NCBI GenBank assembly: GCA_964513565.1
Contig: CAZENE010000017.1
Location: 5,471 to 69,470, forward strand
Direction: 5' to 3'
Origin: Delta-02 sp964513565
GTDB taxonomy: Bacteria; Desulfobacterota; Syntrophorhabdia; Syntrophorhabdales; Syntrophorhabdaceae
Length of the DNA stretch: 64,000 bases
Of the stretch, positions 1 to 9,270 are shown piece after piece (the first letter of the stretch is position 1; each line of letters opens with the position of its first letter). The notes under the pieces are model-generated. The model saw only the letters and a program-made list of their open reading frames with translations, was not told the origin of the DNA and did no database searches. The translations under genes and the position numbers were made by a program.

Positions 1-1
1 G

Positions 2-1513
2 ATCCATCCGGATGATCATGACCGGGTGATGGCGGGCCTGTACCAATACCTGCGTGAGCAGGTTCCCTTTGATGAGGAATATCGCATAGTGCGGAGAGAC
101 GGGAGCGTGCGCTACTGGACAGACCGGGGTGTTGTCCTGTACGACGAAAAGGGAAATGCTGCCAGAATGATCGGTGCCTGCACCGACGTCACAAGCCGTA
201 AAAAGGCAGAGGAAGCGTTGCGTAAAGCCCATGATGAACTGGAAATTCGTGTACAGGAACGAACCATACAATTGACCGAGGCCTACACGTCTCTCCAGTG
301 TGAGATGAAAGAAAGGAAGCGAGCGGAGGAACAGCTCTACCAGTCTCGAAAATTGGAGGCCGTTGGCACTCTCGCGGGAGGCATCGCGCACGATTTTAAC
401 AATGTCCTCGCAGCCATCATCGGGTTTGGCGAGATAGTACAGGAAGACCTCCCTCCGGAAAGCCAGGATGCCAGGTACCTTCAAAAAGTGCTCATCGCCG
501 CTTACCGGGGACGGGATCTCGTTCAGCAGATCCTCGCGTTTTCCAGGAAGTCAGCGCTTACGAGAAAGCCCCTGTCTCTCTATCCTATCGTCAAGGAGAC
601 CGTCCAGCTTTTGCGGGCCGCCGTTCCCTCCACTATCGAGATCCAGCTTAAAATAAAAACTGAGAAAGATACTATTTTCGCCACGGCATCGGAGTTCCAG
701 CAGGTCCTCATGAATCTCGCCACCAATGCGTCCTTTGCCATGAAGGAAAAGGGCGGGGTACTCGAAATAAGCGTAGCCAACGTGGACCTCGGATCTGATC
801 CCATCATGCTGGATATAGATATCGAACCCGGAGAATATGTCCAGCTTGCAGTGTCCGATACAGGAAGCGGAATGACGCCCGAGGTCATCAAACGGGTATT
901 CGAGCCCTTTTTCACTACAAAAGGGGTTGGTGAAGGGACTGGTATGGGTTTGGCTGTCGTTTACGGGATCGTGAAAAGTCTCGGCGGCATTCTCTCCGTT
1001 GAGAGCGAACCGGGGTCAGGTTCTACGTTCCGGGTTTATTTGCCGGTGGTCCGGCCCGATGAGAGACCCGAAATCGGCGAAGCGCAGAGGATGCCAAAAG
1101 GTGGTGCCGAACGGATCCTTTTTATCGATGACGAGGAATTTCTTGTAGAATGGGGAAAGGTGACGCTTGAAAATCTCGGGTACACGACGGTTGCCATGAC
1201 TGACAGCGCGGAGGCGCTTGCAATCTTCACTGCCGACCCTTCCCGGTTCGACCTCGTCATTCTTGACCAGACCATGCCGAAACTTACAGGTCTGCAATTT
1301 GCCCGGAAGATCCTGGCGATGCGGAATGATATCCCCATTATTCTCTACACAGGGTATAGTGACAATGTCTCGCCAGAGAAAGCGCAAGATGCGGGCATCA
1401 AGGAATTCCTCATGAAGCCCTTGGGGAAGAAGAAGCTCGCGGAGGTGGTCCGGAGGACGCTGGATACAACCAGGTCTGCATCCTCAATTCCGGGGCCGTC
1501 ACATCCCCAATAA
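2..1513 (+). CDS. Hybrid sensor histidine kinase/response regulator (5' end outside window)
   Basis: Membrane-free signalling protein that should autophosphorylate and pass phosphate to its own receiver. The frame is open to the left edge and begins with HPDDHDR, typical of the middle of a PAS_3 fold, so the start lies outside the window; GTG 26 and ATG 29 are only internal candidates. Order (residues from 26): rest of PAS (to ~58, with the PAC-like DVTSRKKAEEAL), coiled coil (~60-108), HisKA with GGIAHDFNN (H about 122), HATPase_c with DTGSGM and GEGTGMGLAVV, then a receiver with acidic patch DDEE and phospho-acceptor Asp about 414 in VILDQTMP. There is no DNA-binding output domain. The receiver end closely resembles that of the kinase at 48.6-51.0 kb, suggesting paralogy. 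The stimulus is unknown. Confidence 0.9.
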   Translation: MHPDDHDRVMAGLYQYLREQVPFDEEYRIVRRDGSVRYWTDRGVVLYDEKGNAARMIGACTDVTSRKKAEEALRKAHDELEIRVQERTIQLTEAYTSLQCEMKERKRAEEQLYQSRKLEAVGTLAGGIAHDFNNVLAAIIGFGEIVQEDLPPESQDARYLQKVLIAAYRGRDLVQQILAFSRKSALTRKPLSLYPIVKETVQLLRAAVPSTIEIQLKIKTEKDTIFATASEFQQVLMNLATNASFAMKEKGGVLEISVANVDLGSDPIMLDIDIEPGEYVQLAVSDTGSGMTPEVIKRVFEPFFTTKGVGEGTGMGLAVVYGIVKSLGGILSVESEPGSGSTFRVYLPVVRPDERPEIGEAQRMPKGGAERILFIDDEEFLVEWGKVTLENLGYTTVAMTDSAEALAIFTADPSRFDLVILDQTMPKLTGLQFARKILAMRNDIPIILYTGYSDNVSPEKAQDAGIKEFLMKPLGKKKLAEVVRRTLDTTRSASSIPGPSHPQ

Positions 1514-1629
1514 ATTCAATTGGGACAATGTTTACTTTTTAATACTACTGAGGACTTGTTTTTTGATCCGATTAATGTTTTTTTAGGAGACAATTGGGAA
1601 CATGACTTCAGAAAGCTAGGAGATAAAAA

Positions 1630-1794
1630 ATAAAAGTATTTGCCATCACAGGAATTGTTTGGGCGGCAATTTCATCCATCATTTTGTGGTTCAATTACCG
1701 GTTTCATGAGAGTGGCATAAATAATTGCCGCCAGGAATCACCCGAGGAGCCGGATTACAGCGAAGCGCTTGATCATATGGAAATAAAGAGATAG
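1630..1794 (+). CDS. Possible small membrane protein, 54 codons, AUA start
   Basis: An unrecognised short frame. It opens with one hydrophobic segment (about residues 3-20: VFAITGIVWAAISS then IILWF) and continues into a polar, acidic tail ending MEIKR. AGGAGA at 1618-1623 stands 6 nt before ATA 1630; no ATG or GTG lies at the start of the conserved-looking part. Either AUA is used, or an ATG was mutated or misread. A shadow reading beginning at the upstream ATG 1602 ends after five codons. The amphipathic composition and well-placed ribosome site argue for a real gene, but with no homolog identified it remains tentative. Confidence 0.45.
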   Translation: MKVFAITGIVWAAISSIILWFNYRFHESGINNCRQESPEEPDYSEALDHMEIKR

Positions 1795-1884
1795 ATCTTT
1801 CACATCGGCGCATTGACCGGTGAGGTCTGACGGGCTGTTTCGTCCGGTAAAACTGCCGCTATATGAAAAGTTGTTTTTTTCGGG

Positions 1885-2286
1885 TCACGGGCAGGCCTCA
1901 CTCTGCCGGACATGAATCTCCCACGCCGTCAATATATCTTCATTGTTCGGAATATTTTTTCGCAAGCGCAGGACTGCCTTTGTCCCGGGCGACCCGGCGC
2001 AGATTGGATCGTGTCCGACACCATGTTTAATTTCCCGACCGTACCCCTGTCGGGATAGATATCGCAAATGACAGCCCCTTCCTTGTCAGGGCATCTGCAA
2101 TCCGGGAAGCCATATTTTTGAGGCCTGCAATACCTGAAGCCCTGGCGCAAATTCGAGTACGCCTCGGTCACGGGCAGGTTCGCCGACACATGTTTCGTCA
2201 GGAAATCATTCTCGTTCAGTTGCCTCGGCAACATCGAACAACCCTGCGAGAGTAATGGTTGTGACCAGCGTCACGAATATATTCAT
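1885..2286 (-). pseudogene. Broken secreted Cys-containing protein (two frame changes)
   Basis: On the minus strand, GGGGG precedes ATG 2286, which opens a signal peptide (MNIFVTLVTTITLAG.. ending AEA). That frame stops after 26 codons. A second frame, from about 2234 down to about 2045, carries plausible protein (SANLPVTEAYSNLRQGF, then a CRCPDKEG motif). The original frame then resumes, ending with LRKNIPNNEDILTAWEIHV. The two shifts cancel, so one indel near 2205-2240 and one near 2045-2065 would restore a roughly 130-residue exported protein. The family is not recognised. Decay and two sequencing errors are both possible; other clearly decayed genes in the window favour decay. Confidence 0.55.
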
Positions 2287-2375
2287 GAATCCCCCTTGCA
2301 TTGCGTGTTGCTAAACTCTACCGTAGGTGATCATGCATGTGAATATGATGCCCCGGTTATTGAAGGTTGAAATGA

Positions 2376-2403
2376 TTGCATGGGATGTTAAAATGGGTAT
2401 AAT
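2376..2403 (+). promoter_or_regulatory. Sigma-70-type promoter for the 2431 gene
   Basis: TTGCAT at 2376-2381 and a consensus TATAAT at 2398-2403 are separated by 16 nt. A transcript would start near 2410, leaving a short leader with GGAGG at 2421-2425 ahead of ATG 2431. Confidence 0.6.
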
Positions 2404-2430
2404 GCGAGAAAAAAGGACCCGGAGGATAAA

Positions 2431-2880
2431 ATGCGGCGAATGATCGGTTATTTCTTTTTGGCGGTATTAGTCTTGATATGCTGCACCGAGGTTTCTTTCG
2501 CGGGCCTCGCCTTGCCTCCCGATGTCTACCGGATAGCGTCTTTAAAGGACGTTCAGGCCAAAGCCAGATCAATGAATGTCCCCATCGTGTTTCTGTATTC
2601 AAATGAGAACAGTCCATGCGGTCTTGCCAGAAAAGCCACCCTGGATGTTGTTGACGAGCTTGGAGGGCGCGCTCTGATCATTTATATCTCGAAGACCGAT
2701 CAAGGCATACCCAGTGATGTAATAACCGCAATGAACTCCCTGGCCGCCGGCAAACTCATCCCCAAAACAGTAGCGGTCAACCCGAAAACGGGCAAAGTCG
2801 AAATGGTGATCCCTTACATTGCCGACAGAGACCAGAGAATAGCACAGACCAGGAAGATTGAGGGCCTTATACCCAAATAA
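2431..2880 (+). CDS. Secreted thioredoxin-fold-like hypothetical protein
   Basis: A 149-residue protein with a clear signal peptide (hydrophobic core YFFLAVLVLICC, cleavage near SFA-GL). The mature part reads like a degenerate thioredoxin-like domain: KARSMNVPIVFLYS resembles the strand before the active site, followed by a single Cys (NSPCGLARKA) instead of CxxC, and a later proline-type loop region GKLIPKTVAVNPKTGKV. With one Cys only it is unlikely to be a disulfide oxidoreductase. It has its own promoter and GGAGG ribosome site. Function unknown; the periplasmic location is inferred from the leader. Confidence 0.7.
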   Translation: MRRMIGYFFLAVLVLICCTEVSFAGLALPPDVYRIASLKDVQAKARSMNVPIVFLYSNENSPCGLARKATLDVVDELGGRALIIYISKTDQGIPSDVITAMNSLAAGKLIPKTVAVNPKTGKVEMVIPYIADRDQRIAQTRKIEGLIPK

Positions 2881-2893
2881 TACGGGGCTCGTC

Positions 2894-3289
2894 TTACTTA
2901 ACCCACAACCGGGCCTCGCCGGGATCATCCGGGTTGCAGTATACGGTTATCTCTTTACCTACCTGGTAATGCGACAGCGTCTGCCAGGCGTTCGAGATAA
3001 CATTGTACGGCCTGCCAACGGCCTGGGTGCCCTTGTATGTCCGGCCCGCCTCCGTATATTCGAACTGAATGCTGGGATAATAAAAGGCATCATCGTCGGG
3101 ACGGGTACGGACTGTTTCCTCCACGCTCGCAGCAGTGATGCGAGCCTTAACCACGCGCCAGTTTCGGGGCACGACCGTCTTTTGCCCGATACGCTTGCGG
3201 TTCAGGTAAACAATGATGATCACGCCCGTCATTACAAGGATCGGTACGGCAATGAACAGGAACCCGAACAACAAAGCAAACGCTGACAT
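2894..3289 (-). CDS. DUF3592-type membrane protein
   Basis: A 131-residue protein with one N-terminal membrane helix (about residues 3-28) followed by a soluble domain. The soluble domain carries family-typical elements: WRVVKARITAASVEE, YYPSIQFEYTEAGRTYKGT and a closing YCNPDDPGEARLW. DUF3592 members share the V.Y.v.G..Y...v.YdP.dP pattern seen here. ATG 3289 is chosen because AAGGAG sits 6 nt upstream; an in-frame TTG five codons earlier has no ribosome site. It is convergent with the 2431 gene, 13 nt apart. Biochemical role unknown. Confidence 0.75.
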   Translation of the reverse strand: MSAFALLFGFLFIAVPILVMTGVIIIVYLNRKRIGQKTVVPRNWRVVKARITAASVEETVRTRPDDDAFYYPSIQFEYTEAGRTYKGTQAVGRPYNVISNAWQTLSHYQVGKEITVYCNPDDPGEARLWVK

Positions 3290-3353
3290 GCCATGCTCCT
3301 TCAAGCATTTCTTTCAGAAGCCGTCAGGGCATCACGGCCCGTGATCGATAGTA

Positions 3354-4193
3354 TTACGGGTGCTGGACATTGTCAATGACATCGTTTGGTCCCGCATTCC
3401 CCGACCGGGATCTCCTTGATCTCAATACCTGTTCCAGTGCTTCTACGATTTCTATCCGGACCCGTGTCCCGGCGATGTTATGAAGTATGGCGAGGGCCTC
3501 TTCAGGTGTTTTTGTTCTCTGATACGGACGTTCTGATGTTATGGCATCATAGATATCGGCCACCGATACGATCTGTGCACCGAGGGGGATCTGGTTCCCC
3601 TTAAGCCCCCGGGGATAACCTTTGCCGTCAAGACGTTCGTGATGGGCGGCCACGTAATCGATGGCGGGCCCCAGAAAATCCAAGGGTTCGAGTATCTTTA
3701 CGCCTATGGAAGGATGACGGTTTATCTTTTTAACAAGTTCAGACGGGAGCCTGGCATCGTGCTTGCTAAAAAGCACATCGGGAAACCCGATTTTGCCGAT
3801 ATCGTGCAGGGCCCCTGCCAGGCGCACGTATTCGGCTTCCCTAGGTTGCAACCCGAGTTCCCGGGCAATTTCATAGGAGAACTCAGCCACCCGGGACGTA
3901 TGGCCCTCGGTGTACGCGTCCCGGGCTGCCAGGGCATGCGCCATGGCAGTTACAGCTGATATCGTGTTCTGTTTGATCCTTTCGTTGAGTTCCCTTAACT
4001 CGTCGACAAGCTGCTGCAGCCTGAATTCCCGGGCCTCGACCTTGACCATCATAAGGGCGACCGCTTCTGCTATTGTACGCGTGGCCTCCGGCACGTCATC
4101 CTTTGTGAGTTCCATGATCTCATCGGAATAACGCCCCTCTGCAATATCGGTAATGATCCGAAAAAGCCTTTTTTCAATCTCGGTCGTGTTCAT
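3354..4193 (-). CDS. HD-GYP domain cyclic-di-GMP phosphodiesterase
   Basis: A 279-residue cytoplasmic protein predicted to hydrolyse cyclic-di-GMP. The N-terminal ~90 residues are helical and charged (ending LVDELRELNERIKQ) and probably act as a dimerisation or sensory linker. The HD-GYP core follows: HTSRVAEFSYEIA, the HD motif ALHDIGKIG, HPSIGVKIL, and the defining HHERLDGKGYPRGL, then VADIYDAITSERPYQ. All metal ligands expected for the family appear present. There is no receiver or PAS domain, so input is unknown. It is divergent from the hybrid kinase at 4438, suggesting but not proving a shared signalling role. Confidence 0.92.
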   Translation of the reverse strand: MNTTEIEKRLFRIITDIAEGRYSDEIMELTKDDVPEATRTIAEAVALMMVKVEAREFRLQQLVDELRELNERIKQNTISAVTAMAHALAARDAYTEGHTSRVAEFSYEIARELGLQPREAEYVRLAGALHDIGKIGFPDVLFSKHDARLPSELVKKINRHPSIGVKILEPLDFLGPAIDYVAAHHERLDGKGYPRGLKGNQIPLGAQIVSVADIYDAITSERPYQRTKTPEEALAILHNIAGTRVRIEIVEALEQVLRSRRSRSGNAGPNDVIDNVQHP

Positions 4194-4437
4194 AATATGC
4201 CCGCATTATTAATTCGGAGTTCCCTTTTTCTACACCATGGGCTCAGGGGCCGTCAATGGGAAATCTGCAGCGGAAAAGAAAATATAAAATTATATTGATA
4301 AAATAATATTTATTATTTTAGAATTAGCCAAACGAAAAACTTAATTGGCTTAAAACCCGGCTATGTTCCTGCAGGTGTAGGCTGAAGAAGCTGCGCGGAG
4401 GGATCCCCGATGCTTAGTACGTACGCTAATTACGCCC

Positions 4438-6420
4438 TTGCTGGAAAAGAAATTGTTTGACCGAAAGCGACTGGAAGGACCGCTTATAACCGAATACCTC
4501 GAAAAAGCCTCGCAGGACATTGATCCGCTTGATCCAAGGGGTTCTCTGACGCTGCTTCACTCTCTTTTCAATTATGCAAATGACGCCATTTTCTTAATGC
4601 AAAATTACACCTTTATCGATTGCAACCTCAAGACCGAGACAATGTTTGGCTGTCCCAAGAGCGAGATAATAGGGCGATCACCTATAGCGTTTTCGACCAA
4701 GTACCAGTATGACGGGGTTGTATCGATGATAAAAGGAAAAGAGATGCTGGCGATGGCGAAAAAAGGAGCTCCTCAGTTCTTCGCATGGCGCCATTGCCGG
4801 AAGGACGGCACGCCTTTCGATACCGAGGTAAGTTTGAATAGCTTCGAATTGAGCGGCAAGAACTATATACAGGCCATAGTGCGGGATGTCACCGAAAATA
4901 AGAGGGCCCGGGAGGAAATCCTTCGGGAAAGGGAAAAGCTACAGACCCTTTCGGATAACGCTCCTTTCGGAATGGTCCTTATAGACGAAAAAGGCAACTT
5001 TAGTTATATAAACGCCAGGTTCACCGAATTGCTCGGGTATGATCTTGCCGATATTCCCAATGGCAGGAAATGGTTTGAAAAGGCATATCCCGACCCGGGA
5101 GCAAGACATAAAGCTGTCGCCGCGTGGATCGAAGATTTTCGGGACGGCACTGCGGGCATCCGACCGCCCAGGACCTTTGCCGTCACATGCAAGGACGGGA
5201 CGGCAAAAACCTTAAGCCTTACTACGTCGGGCCTGACATCCGGCAATTATCTTATGACATGCGAGGATATCACGGAAATAAAGCGCCTCGAAAGCCAGCT
5301 TCATCAGGCGCAAAAAATGGAGTCCTTGGGTACTCTCGCAGGGGGAATAGTCCATGACTTCAATAATTTACTGACGGCCCTCATGGGATATGCGTCGTTG
5401 ATCAAATTAAAGATCGACAAAGATGAACACCTGAACCCTTATGTCGACCAGATCTTCACTACATCCCAGAAGGCCGCTGAACTTACAAAAGGGCTTCTGG
5501 CGTTCTCGAGGCGGCAACCCGTAAAGCTTGCCCCCACAGATATCAATACTGCAATAAAAAGTACGGAAAAATTACTCAGAAAGCTGCTTGCCGAAGATAT
5601 CGAGTTGCAGACGACGTTTACGAACGATGCCACCGTTGTTATGGCGGACCGGTCTCAAATCGACCAGATATTTTTCAATCTTGCGACCAATGCAAAAGAT
5701 GCCATGTCCAAAGGCGGTCTCCTGTCGATCGCTACGGATATTGTCGTGATGGACAGCAGGTTCATTGAGGCGCATGGTTTTGGAAGCCCCGGTGCATACG
5801 TGGTGATCAGTGTTTCGGATACCGGGCATGGTATGGACGAGACGACCCGGGACAGGATATTTGACCCTTTTTTCACGACCAAAGAGATCGGAACGGGGAT
5901 CGGGTTATCGACAGTCTATGGGATATTAAAGCAGCACAACGGGTTTATAACTGTATACAGTGAACCGGGGCGCGGGACGACCTTCCGTATTTATCTCCCG
6001 TCAACAGACAATCAGATAAACGAAAAGCACGATTCTGTTATACCTATTGCAAAAGGCGAGGAAAAGATCCTCATTGCAGAGGATGATCACGAAGTACGCG
6101 GGACCATGCAGGATATCATTCGGCAATACGGGTATAAAACTATTGAAGCGACGGACGGTGATGATGCTATCGAAAAATTCAAGCAGAATCCGGACGTAGA
6201 CCTCGTTATTCTGGACTCGATCATGCCGAAAAAAAACGGGTGTGAGGTCTATGAAGAGATAAGCAGGCTATACCCCGATGTCAGGGTCCTTTTTACGAGT
6301 GGATACACGAAGGACGTCATCCTTCATAAAGGCATCGAAGAGAGCAATCTCAATTTTCTCGCGAAACCATTATTGTTCGATCAACTTCTTCAAAAGATCC
6401 GTGAAATATTAGACCGGTAA
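4438..6420 (+). CDS. Hybrid sensor histidine kinase with two PAS domains and a receiver
   Basis: A 660-residue soluble hybrid kinase. PAS 1 about 38-150 (ANDAIFLMQNYTFIDCN to DVTENKRAREE), PAS 2 about 165-285 (DNAPFGMVLIDEKGNFSY), HisKA with GGIVHDFNN (His 306), HATPase with DTGHGMD and IGTGIGLSTV, and a C-terminal receiver (IAEDDHEV, phospho-Asp in LVILDSIMP, Lys in FLAKPLL). It starts at TTG 4438: the frame is closed by TAG at 4378 and no ATG or GTG lies between, but no good ribosome site is visible, so the start is uncertain. The upstream 240 bases are AT-rich and may hold the promoter. No effector domain, so its partner regulator is unknown. Confidence 0.9.
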   Translation: MLEKKLFDRKRLEGPLITEYLEKASQDIDPLDPRGSLTLLHSLFNYANDAIFLMQNYTFIDCNLKTETMFGCPKSEIIGRSPIAFSTKYQYDGVVSMIKGKEMLAMAKKGAPQFFAWRHCRKDGTPFDTEVSLNSFELSGKNYIQAIVRDVTENKRAREEILREREKLQTLSDNAPFGMVLIDEKGNFSYINARFTELLGYDLADIPNGRKWFEKAYPDPGARHKAVAAWIEDFRDGTAGIRPPRTFAVTCKDGTAKTLSLTTSGLTSGNYLMTCEDITEIKRLESQLHQAQKMESLGTLAGGIVHDFNNLLTALMGYASLIKLKIDKDEHLNPYVDQIFTTSQKAAELTKGLLAFSRRQPVKLAPTDINTAIKSTEKLLRKLLAEDIELQTTFTNDATVVMADRSQIDQIFFNLATNAKDAMSKGGLLSIATDIVVMDSRFIEAHGFGSPGAYVVISVSDTGHGMDETTRDRIFDPFFTTKEIGTGIGLSTVYGILKQHNGFITVYSEPGRGTTFRIYLPSTDNQINEKHDSVIPIAKGEEKILIAEDDHEVRGTMQDIIRQYGYKTIEATDGDDAIEKFKQNPDVDLVILDSIMPKKNGCEVYEEISRLYPDVRVLFTSGYTKDVILHKGIEESNLNFLAKPLLFDQLLQKIREILDR

Positions 6421-6432
6421 AAAAAAACGAAG

Positions 6433-6465
6433 AAGCGGGGCACCAAAAGTGCTCCAGCTTTTCTA
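6433..6465 (+). terminator. Rho-independent terminator after the 4438-6420 kinase
   Basis: Stem AAGC+GGGGCAC (6433-6443), loop CAAAA, GTGCTCC+A+GCTT (6449-6460), followed by TTTT-rich sequence. It has one G-T pair and one bulged A. An A-run before the stem could give weak termination on the other strand. The rest of the gap to 6728 shows no gene or clear signal. Confidence 0.75.
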
Positions 6466-6728
6466 ATATTTTCCTGTCTCGAAAAAAAGCAAAAGCTACA
6501 AAAAAACCGGGGGTAGGGACAGGCCATGTATGATCTTTCGGGATAAATATGACGCGATGCCCCAGGCCCCCTAAACCTCAATCGTGGCTTATGCTATCAT
6601 GAAAGCGGCCGCGATGGGATATCGATTTATTGACTATGAAATATGGGCATGTATACCATACCAGGTAATCGACTGCTAAATTACCGCTAGTTTACCGCAG
6701 AGTAAATGGTGAGACTTTCAGGATACTA

Positions 6729-7827
6729 TTATTCAAGGACCGTATATGCCTTTTCATGGTGCTGGGTAAGGTCGAGCCCGATGATCTCTTCTTTTTCTTT
6801 CACGCGTACCTTCATGAAAATGTCGATCACCTTATATATGACGAAACTGGCTACAAAGTTGTAGGCAAGGGTAATCCCCGCGGCAAGGAGCTGAACATAG
6901 AACTGTTTCGGGTTTCCAAAAAAAAAGTCCATTGGGCCCATCTGGGTTGATCGCTTTGGAGGCATAAAGCCCGGTTGCGATAGTGCCCCAAATGCCCCCT
7001 ATGCAGTGAACACCGAAGACATCAAGGGCGTCGTCGTAACGCCAGCCTGGGTTTTATCACGGAGACTGCCGTATAACACAGGGTGCTGACCACGATCCCT
7101 ACGATCATTGCCGAGGAAACGCTTACATATCCGGCAGCAGGGGTTACGGCTGCCAATCCGCCGACTGCACCCGTTACGGTCCCGAGCACCGTCGGCTTAT
7201 CATTGAATATCCAGTCAAGGACAGCCCAGCTTAAGCCTGCAGCTGCACCTGCGGTATTCGTTACGACAAAGGCATTAACGGCAACCCCGTTTGCGCTCAA
7301 GGAACTGCCCGCGTTGAACCCGAACCATAAAAGGCCGGTACCGAGTATGGTGAAAGGCAGGTTGTGAGGAAGGATCGCCTTGCTCCCCCCGTTCCTTTTT
7401 CCGATAAAGATCGCTGTCATGAGAGCGGCTATACCGGCGCTGATATGAACAACGATGCCTCCCGCGAAGTCAATGATTCCCATCTCCTTCAGCCATCCCC
7501 CGGAACCCCACACCCAGTGACAGACGGGTCGTATACGAAAGTGGCAAGGAGCGTAAAACACTGCATCATTATACCGAGAACATTCTTTCGCCCTACCATT
7601 CCGCCGTAAAAGAACGCAAGGCGGGGCGTCATCAACATAACGAGAGCGGTCGCGAGGATCATCCACGCGATGTCGCCGGTATCGGACTTAGCCGGTGTCT
7701 TATTTGCGTTTGATGCCTGTGCCGACTGCTCGTGCTCGTCGACCGGCTGGTTTTACGATTGCGCGAACATCACGGAGGGCGCCGCGATAAAACTTAAAAG
7801 CATCAGAATAACAATAAATCTTTTCAT
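6729..7827 (-). pseudogene. amt: Decayed ammonium transporter (Amt)
   Basis: Remnant of an Amt/Rh channel. ATG 7827 begins a signal-like first helix (MKRFIVILMLLSFIAA) that stops at 7755. Downstream pieces in other frames match Amt in order: DIAWMILATALVMLMTP, FFYGGMVGRKNVLG, HWVWGSGGWLKEMG, DFAGGIVVHISAG, LLWFGFNAGSS, AYNFVASFVIYKVID. I count four frame changes (about 7755, 7530, 7040, and a 9-A run at 6918-6926). About 70 residues are also missing between MMQCF and the YDP motif near 7550, removing two membrane helices. An internal deletion cannot be a base-calling error, so the gene is probably dead. It lies 20 nt downstream of purF. Confidence 0.88.
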
Positions 7828-7847
7828 AAAGCACCTCCCAGGCCCCA

Positions 7848-9263
7848 TTATTCCAGACAATGTTTGTTCATGATCCCCAACGGGGCAACGGGATATTTGC
7901 CGTCGTAGCATGCAAGGCAGAAAGAGTTCTTATCGAGGCCTGTTGCCCTGATCATTCCATCGAGGCTGATGTAGTGCAACGAATCAAGACCGATATGCCT
8001 CGCAATGGCCTTTTCGTTTCCTTTTTTTGCAGCTATCAATTCCCCTTTGGTCGAAAAATCGATTCCGTAGGGGCAGGGATACACTGTCGGCGGGCAGCTT
8101 ACCGCCATGTGGACCTCTTTTATCCCCATTTCGCGCAGGTTTTTTACGCGGTCACGGCTTGTGGTGCCGCGTATGATGGAATCATCCACTATAAGAACGG
8201 ACCTGTTTTGGAGCAGGCTTTTCACGGGGTTTAACTTTACCCGGACGCCCAGTTCCCGCATCTGCTGAGACGGGTGGATAAATGTGCGCCCGATATAGTG
8301 GTTGCGGATCATTCCCATTTCGAAAGGAATATTGCTTTGCTCGGCATATCCGATCGCGGCGTACACCCCCGAATCGGGAAACGGAATGACCATGTCCGCA
8401 TCGGGTTTATACTCGTGTGCGAGTTCAGCCCCGAAACGCTTACGGCAGAGGTATACGCTCCGGCCGAACACCTGGCTGTCAGGACGGGCAAAATAAACAA
8501 GTTCGAAGATACAATGACTGCGCTTCGCAGCAGGGAAAGGCTTTATGCTTCTCAAACCATTCTCGTCTATGATGAGAACCTCGCCCGGTTCAACATCGCG
8601 AACGTATTGGGCGCCTACTAGGTCAAATGCGCAGGTTTCCGACGCGACGACCCACCCTCCGTTAAGCGTACCGAGCGATAGTGGCCGGAAACCGCCCGGG
8701 TCGCGGGCCGCTATGATCTTGTTGCGGGTCATCAAAGCGAGACACCAGGCACCTTTCAATCGTGACAGGCTGGCGATCAGCGCGGCTTCCAGGCCATTCT
8801 TCAGGTTATGGGCCATCAGATGGATTATTACCTCGCTGTCCATTGTTGACTGAAATATCGAACCGCGAGCCTCCAGCTTTTCGCGAAGGTCCTGTGCGTT
8901 GAGGATATTCCCGTTGTGGGCAAGCGCATAGTATTCGTTTTCGAACCGGACGATAAAAGGTTGGGTATTCAGGATCGTCGACGCCCCGGTTGTTGAATAC
9001 CGGACATGTCCGACCGCCAGGGTGCCGGGAAGGCTTAACAACTGTTCCTCTCCGAACACTTCGCAGGCAAGTCCCATACCCTTGTATTGCCGGACCTCGT
9101 GCCCGTCGGAACTTACGATACCGGCGGATTCCTGCCCGCGGTGCTGGAGGGCGAACAGGCCATAGAATGTGATACGCGCAGCGTCATCATTCCCATGGAC
9201 GGCAAATATGCCGCATTCCTCATGCGGGTAAAGATCCTCCGGCCTATCTTTCATAGTACACAA
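7848..9263 (-). CDS. purF: Amidophosphoribosyltransferase (glutamine PRPP amidotransferase)
   Basis: Catalyses the first committed step of purine synthesis: PRPP plus glutamine to 5-phosphoribosylamine. The class II glutaminase nucleophile is Cys17 (EECGIFAVHG) after a 16-residue propeptide, as in the Bacillus-type enzyme. The glutaminase domain includes ALQHRGQESAGI and LAHNGNILN. The C-terminal phosphoribosyltransferase domain has the PRPP loop VLIVDDSIIRGTTS. Cysteines in CIFELVYFARPDS, CPYGIDF and CLACYDG fit the 4Fe-4S form that is oxygen-sensitive in Gram-positives. Length 471 is normal. It begins 7 nt after the glnN stop codon and is probably cotranscribed with it, an uncommon position that suggests coordination with glutamine supply. 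Confidence 0.95.
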   Translation of the reverse strand: MCTMKDRPEDLYPHEECGIFAVHGNDDAARITFYGLFALQHRGQESAGIVSSDGHEVRQYKGMGLACEVFGEEQLLSLPGTLAVGHVRYSTTGASTILNTQPFIVRFENEYYALAHNGNILNAQDLREKLEARGSIFQSTMDSEVIIHLMAHNLKNGLEAALIASLSRLKGAWCLALMTRNKIIAARDPGGFRPLSLGTLNGGWVVASETCAFDLVGAQYVRDVEPGEVLIIDENGLRSIKPFPAAKRSHCIFELVYFARPDSQVFGRSVYLCRKRFGAELAHEYKPDADMVIPFPDSGVYAAIGYAEQSNIPFEMGMIRNHYIGRTFIHPSQQMRELGVRVKLNPVKSLLQNRSVLIVDDSIIRGTTSRDRVKNLREMGIKEVHMAVSCPPTVYPCPYGIDFSTKGELIAAKKGNEKAIARHIGLDSLHYISLDGMIRATGLDKNSFCLACYDGKYPVAPLGIMNKHCLE

Positions 9264-9270
9264 ATTCCCC

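Noticed and set aside
4340..4437. Possible cyclic-di-GMP riboswitch upstream of the 4438 kinase
   Set aside because: It lies between an HD-GYP gene and a kinase, but the conserved GEMM core bases are not present.
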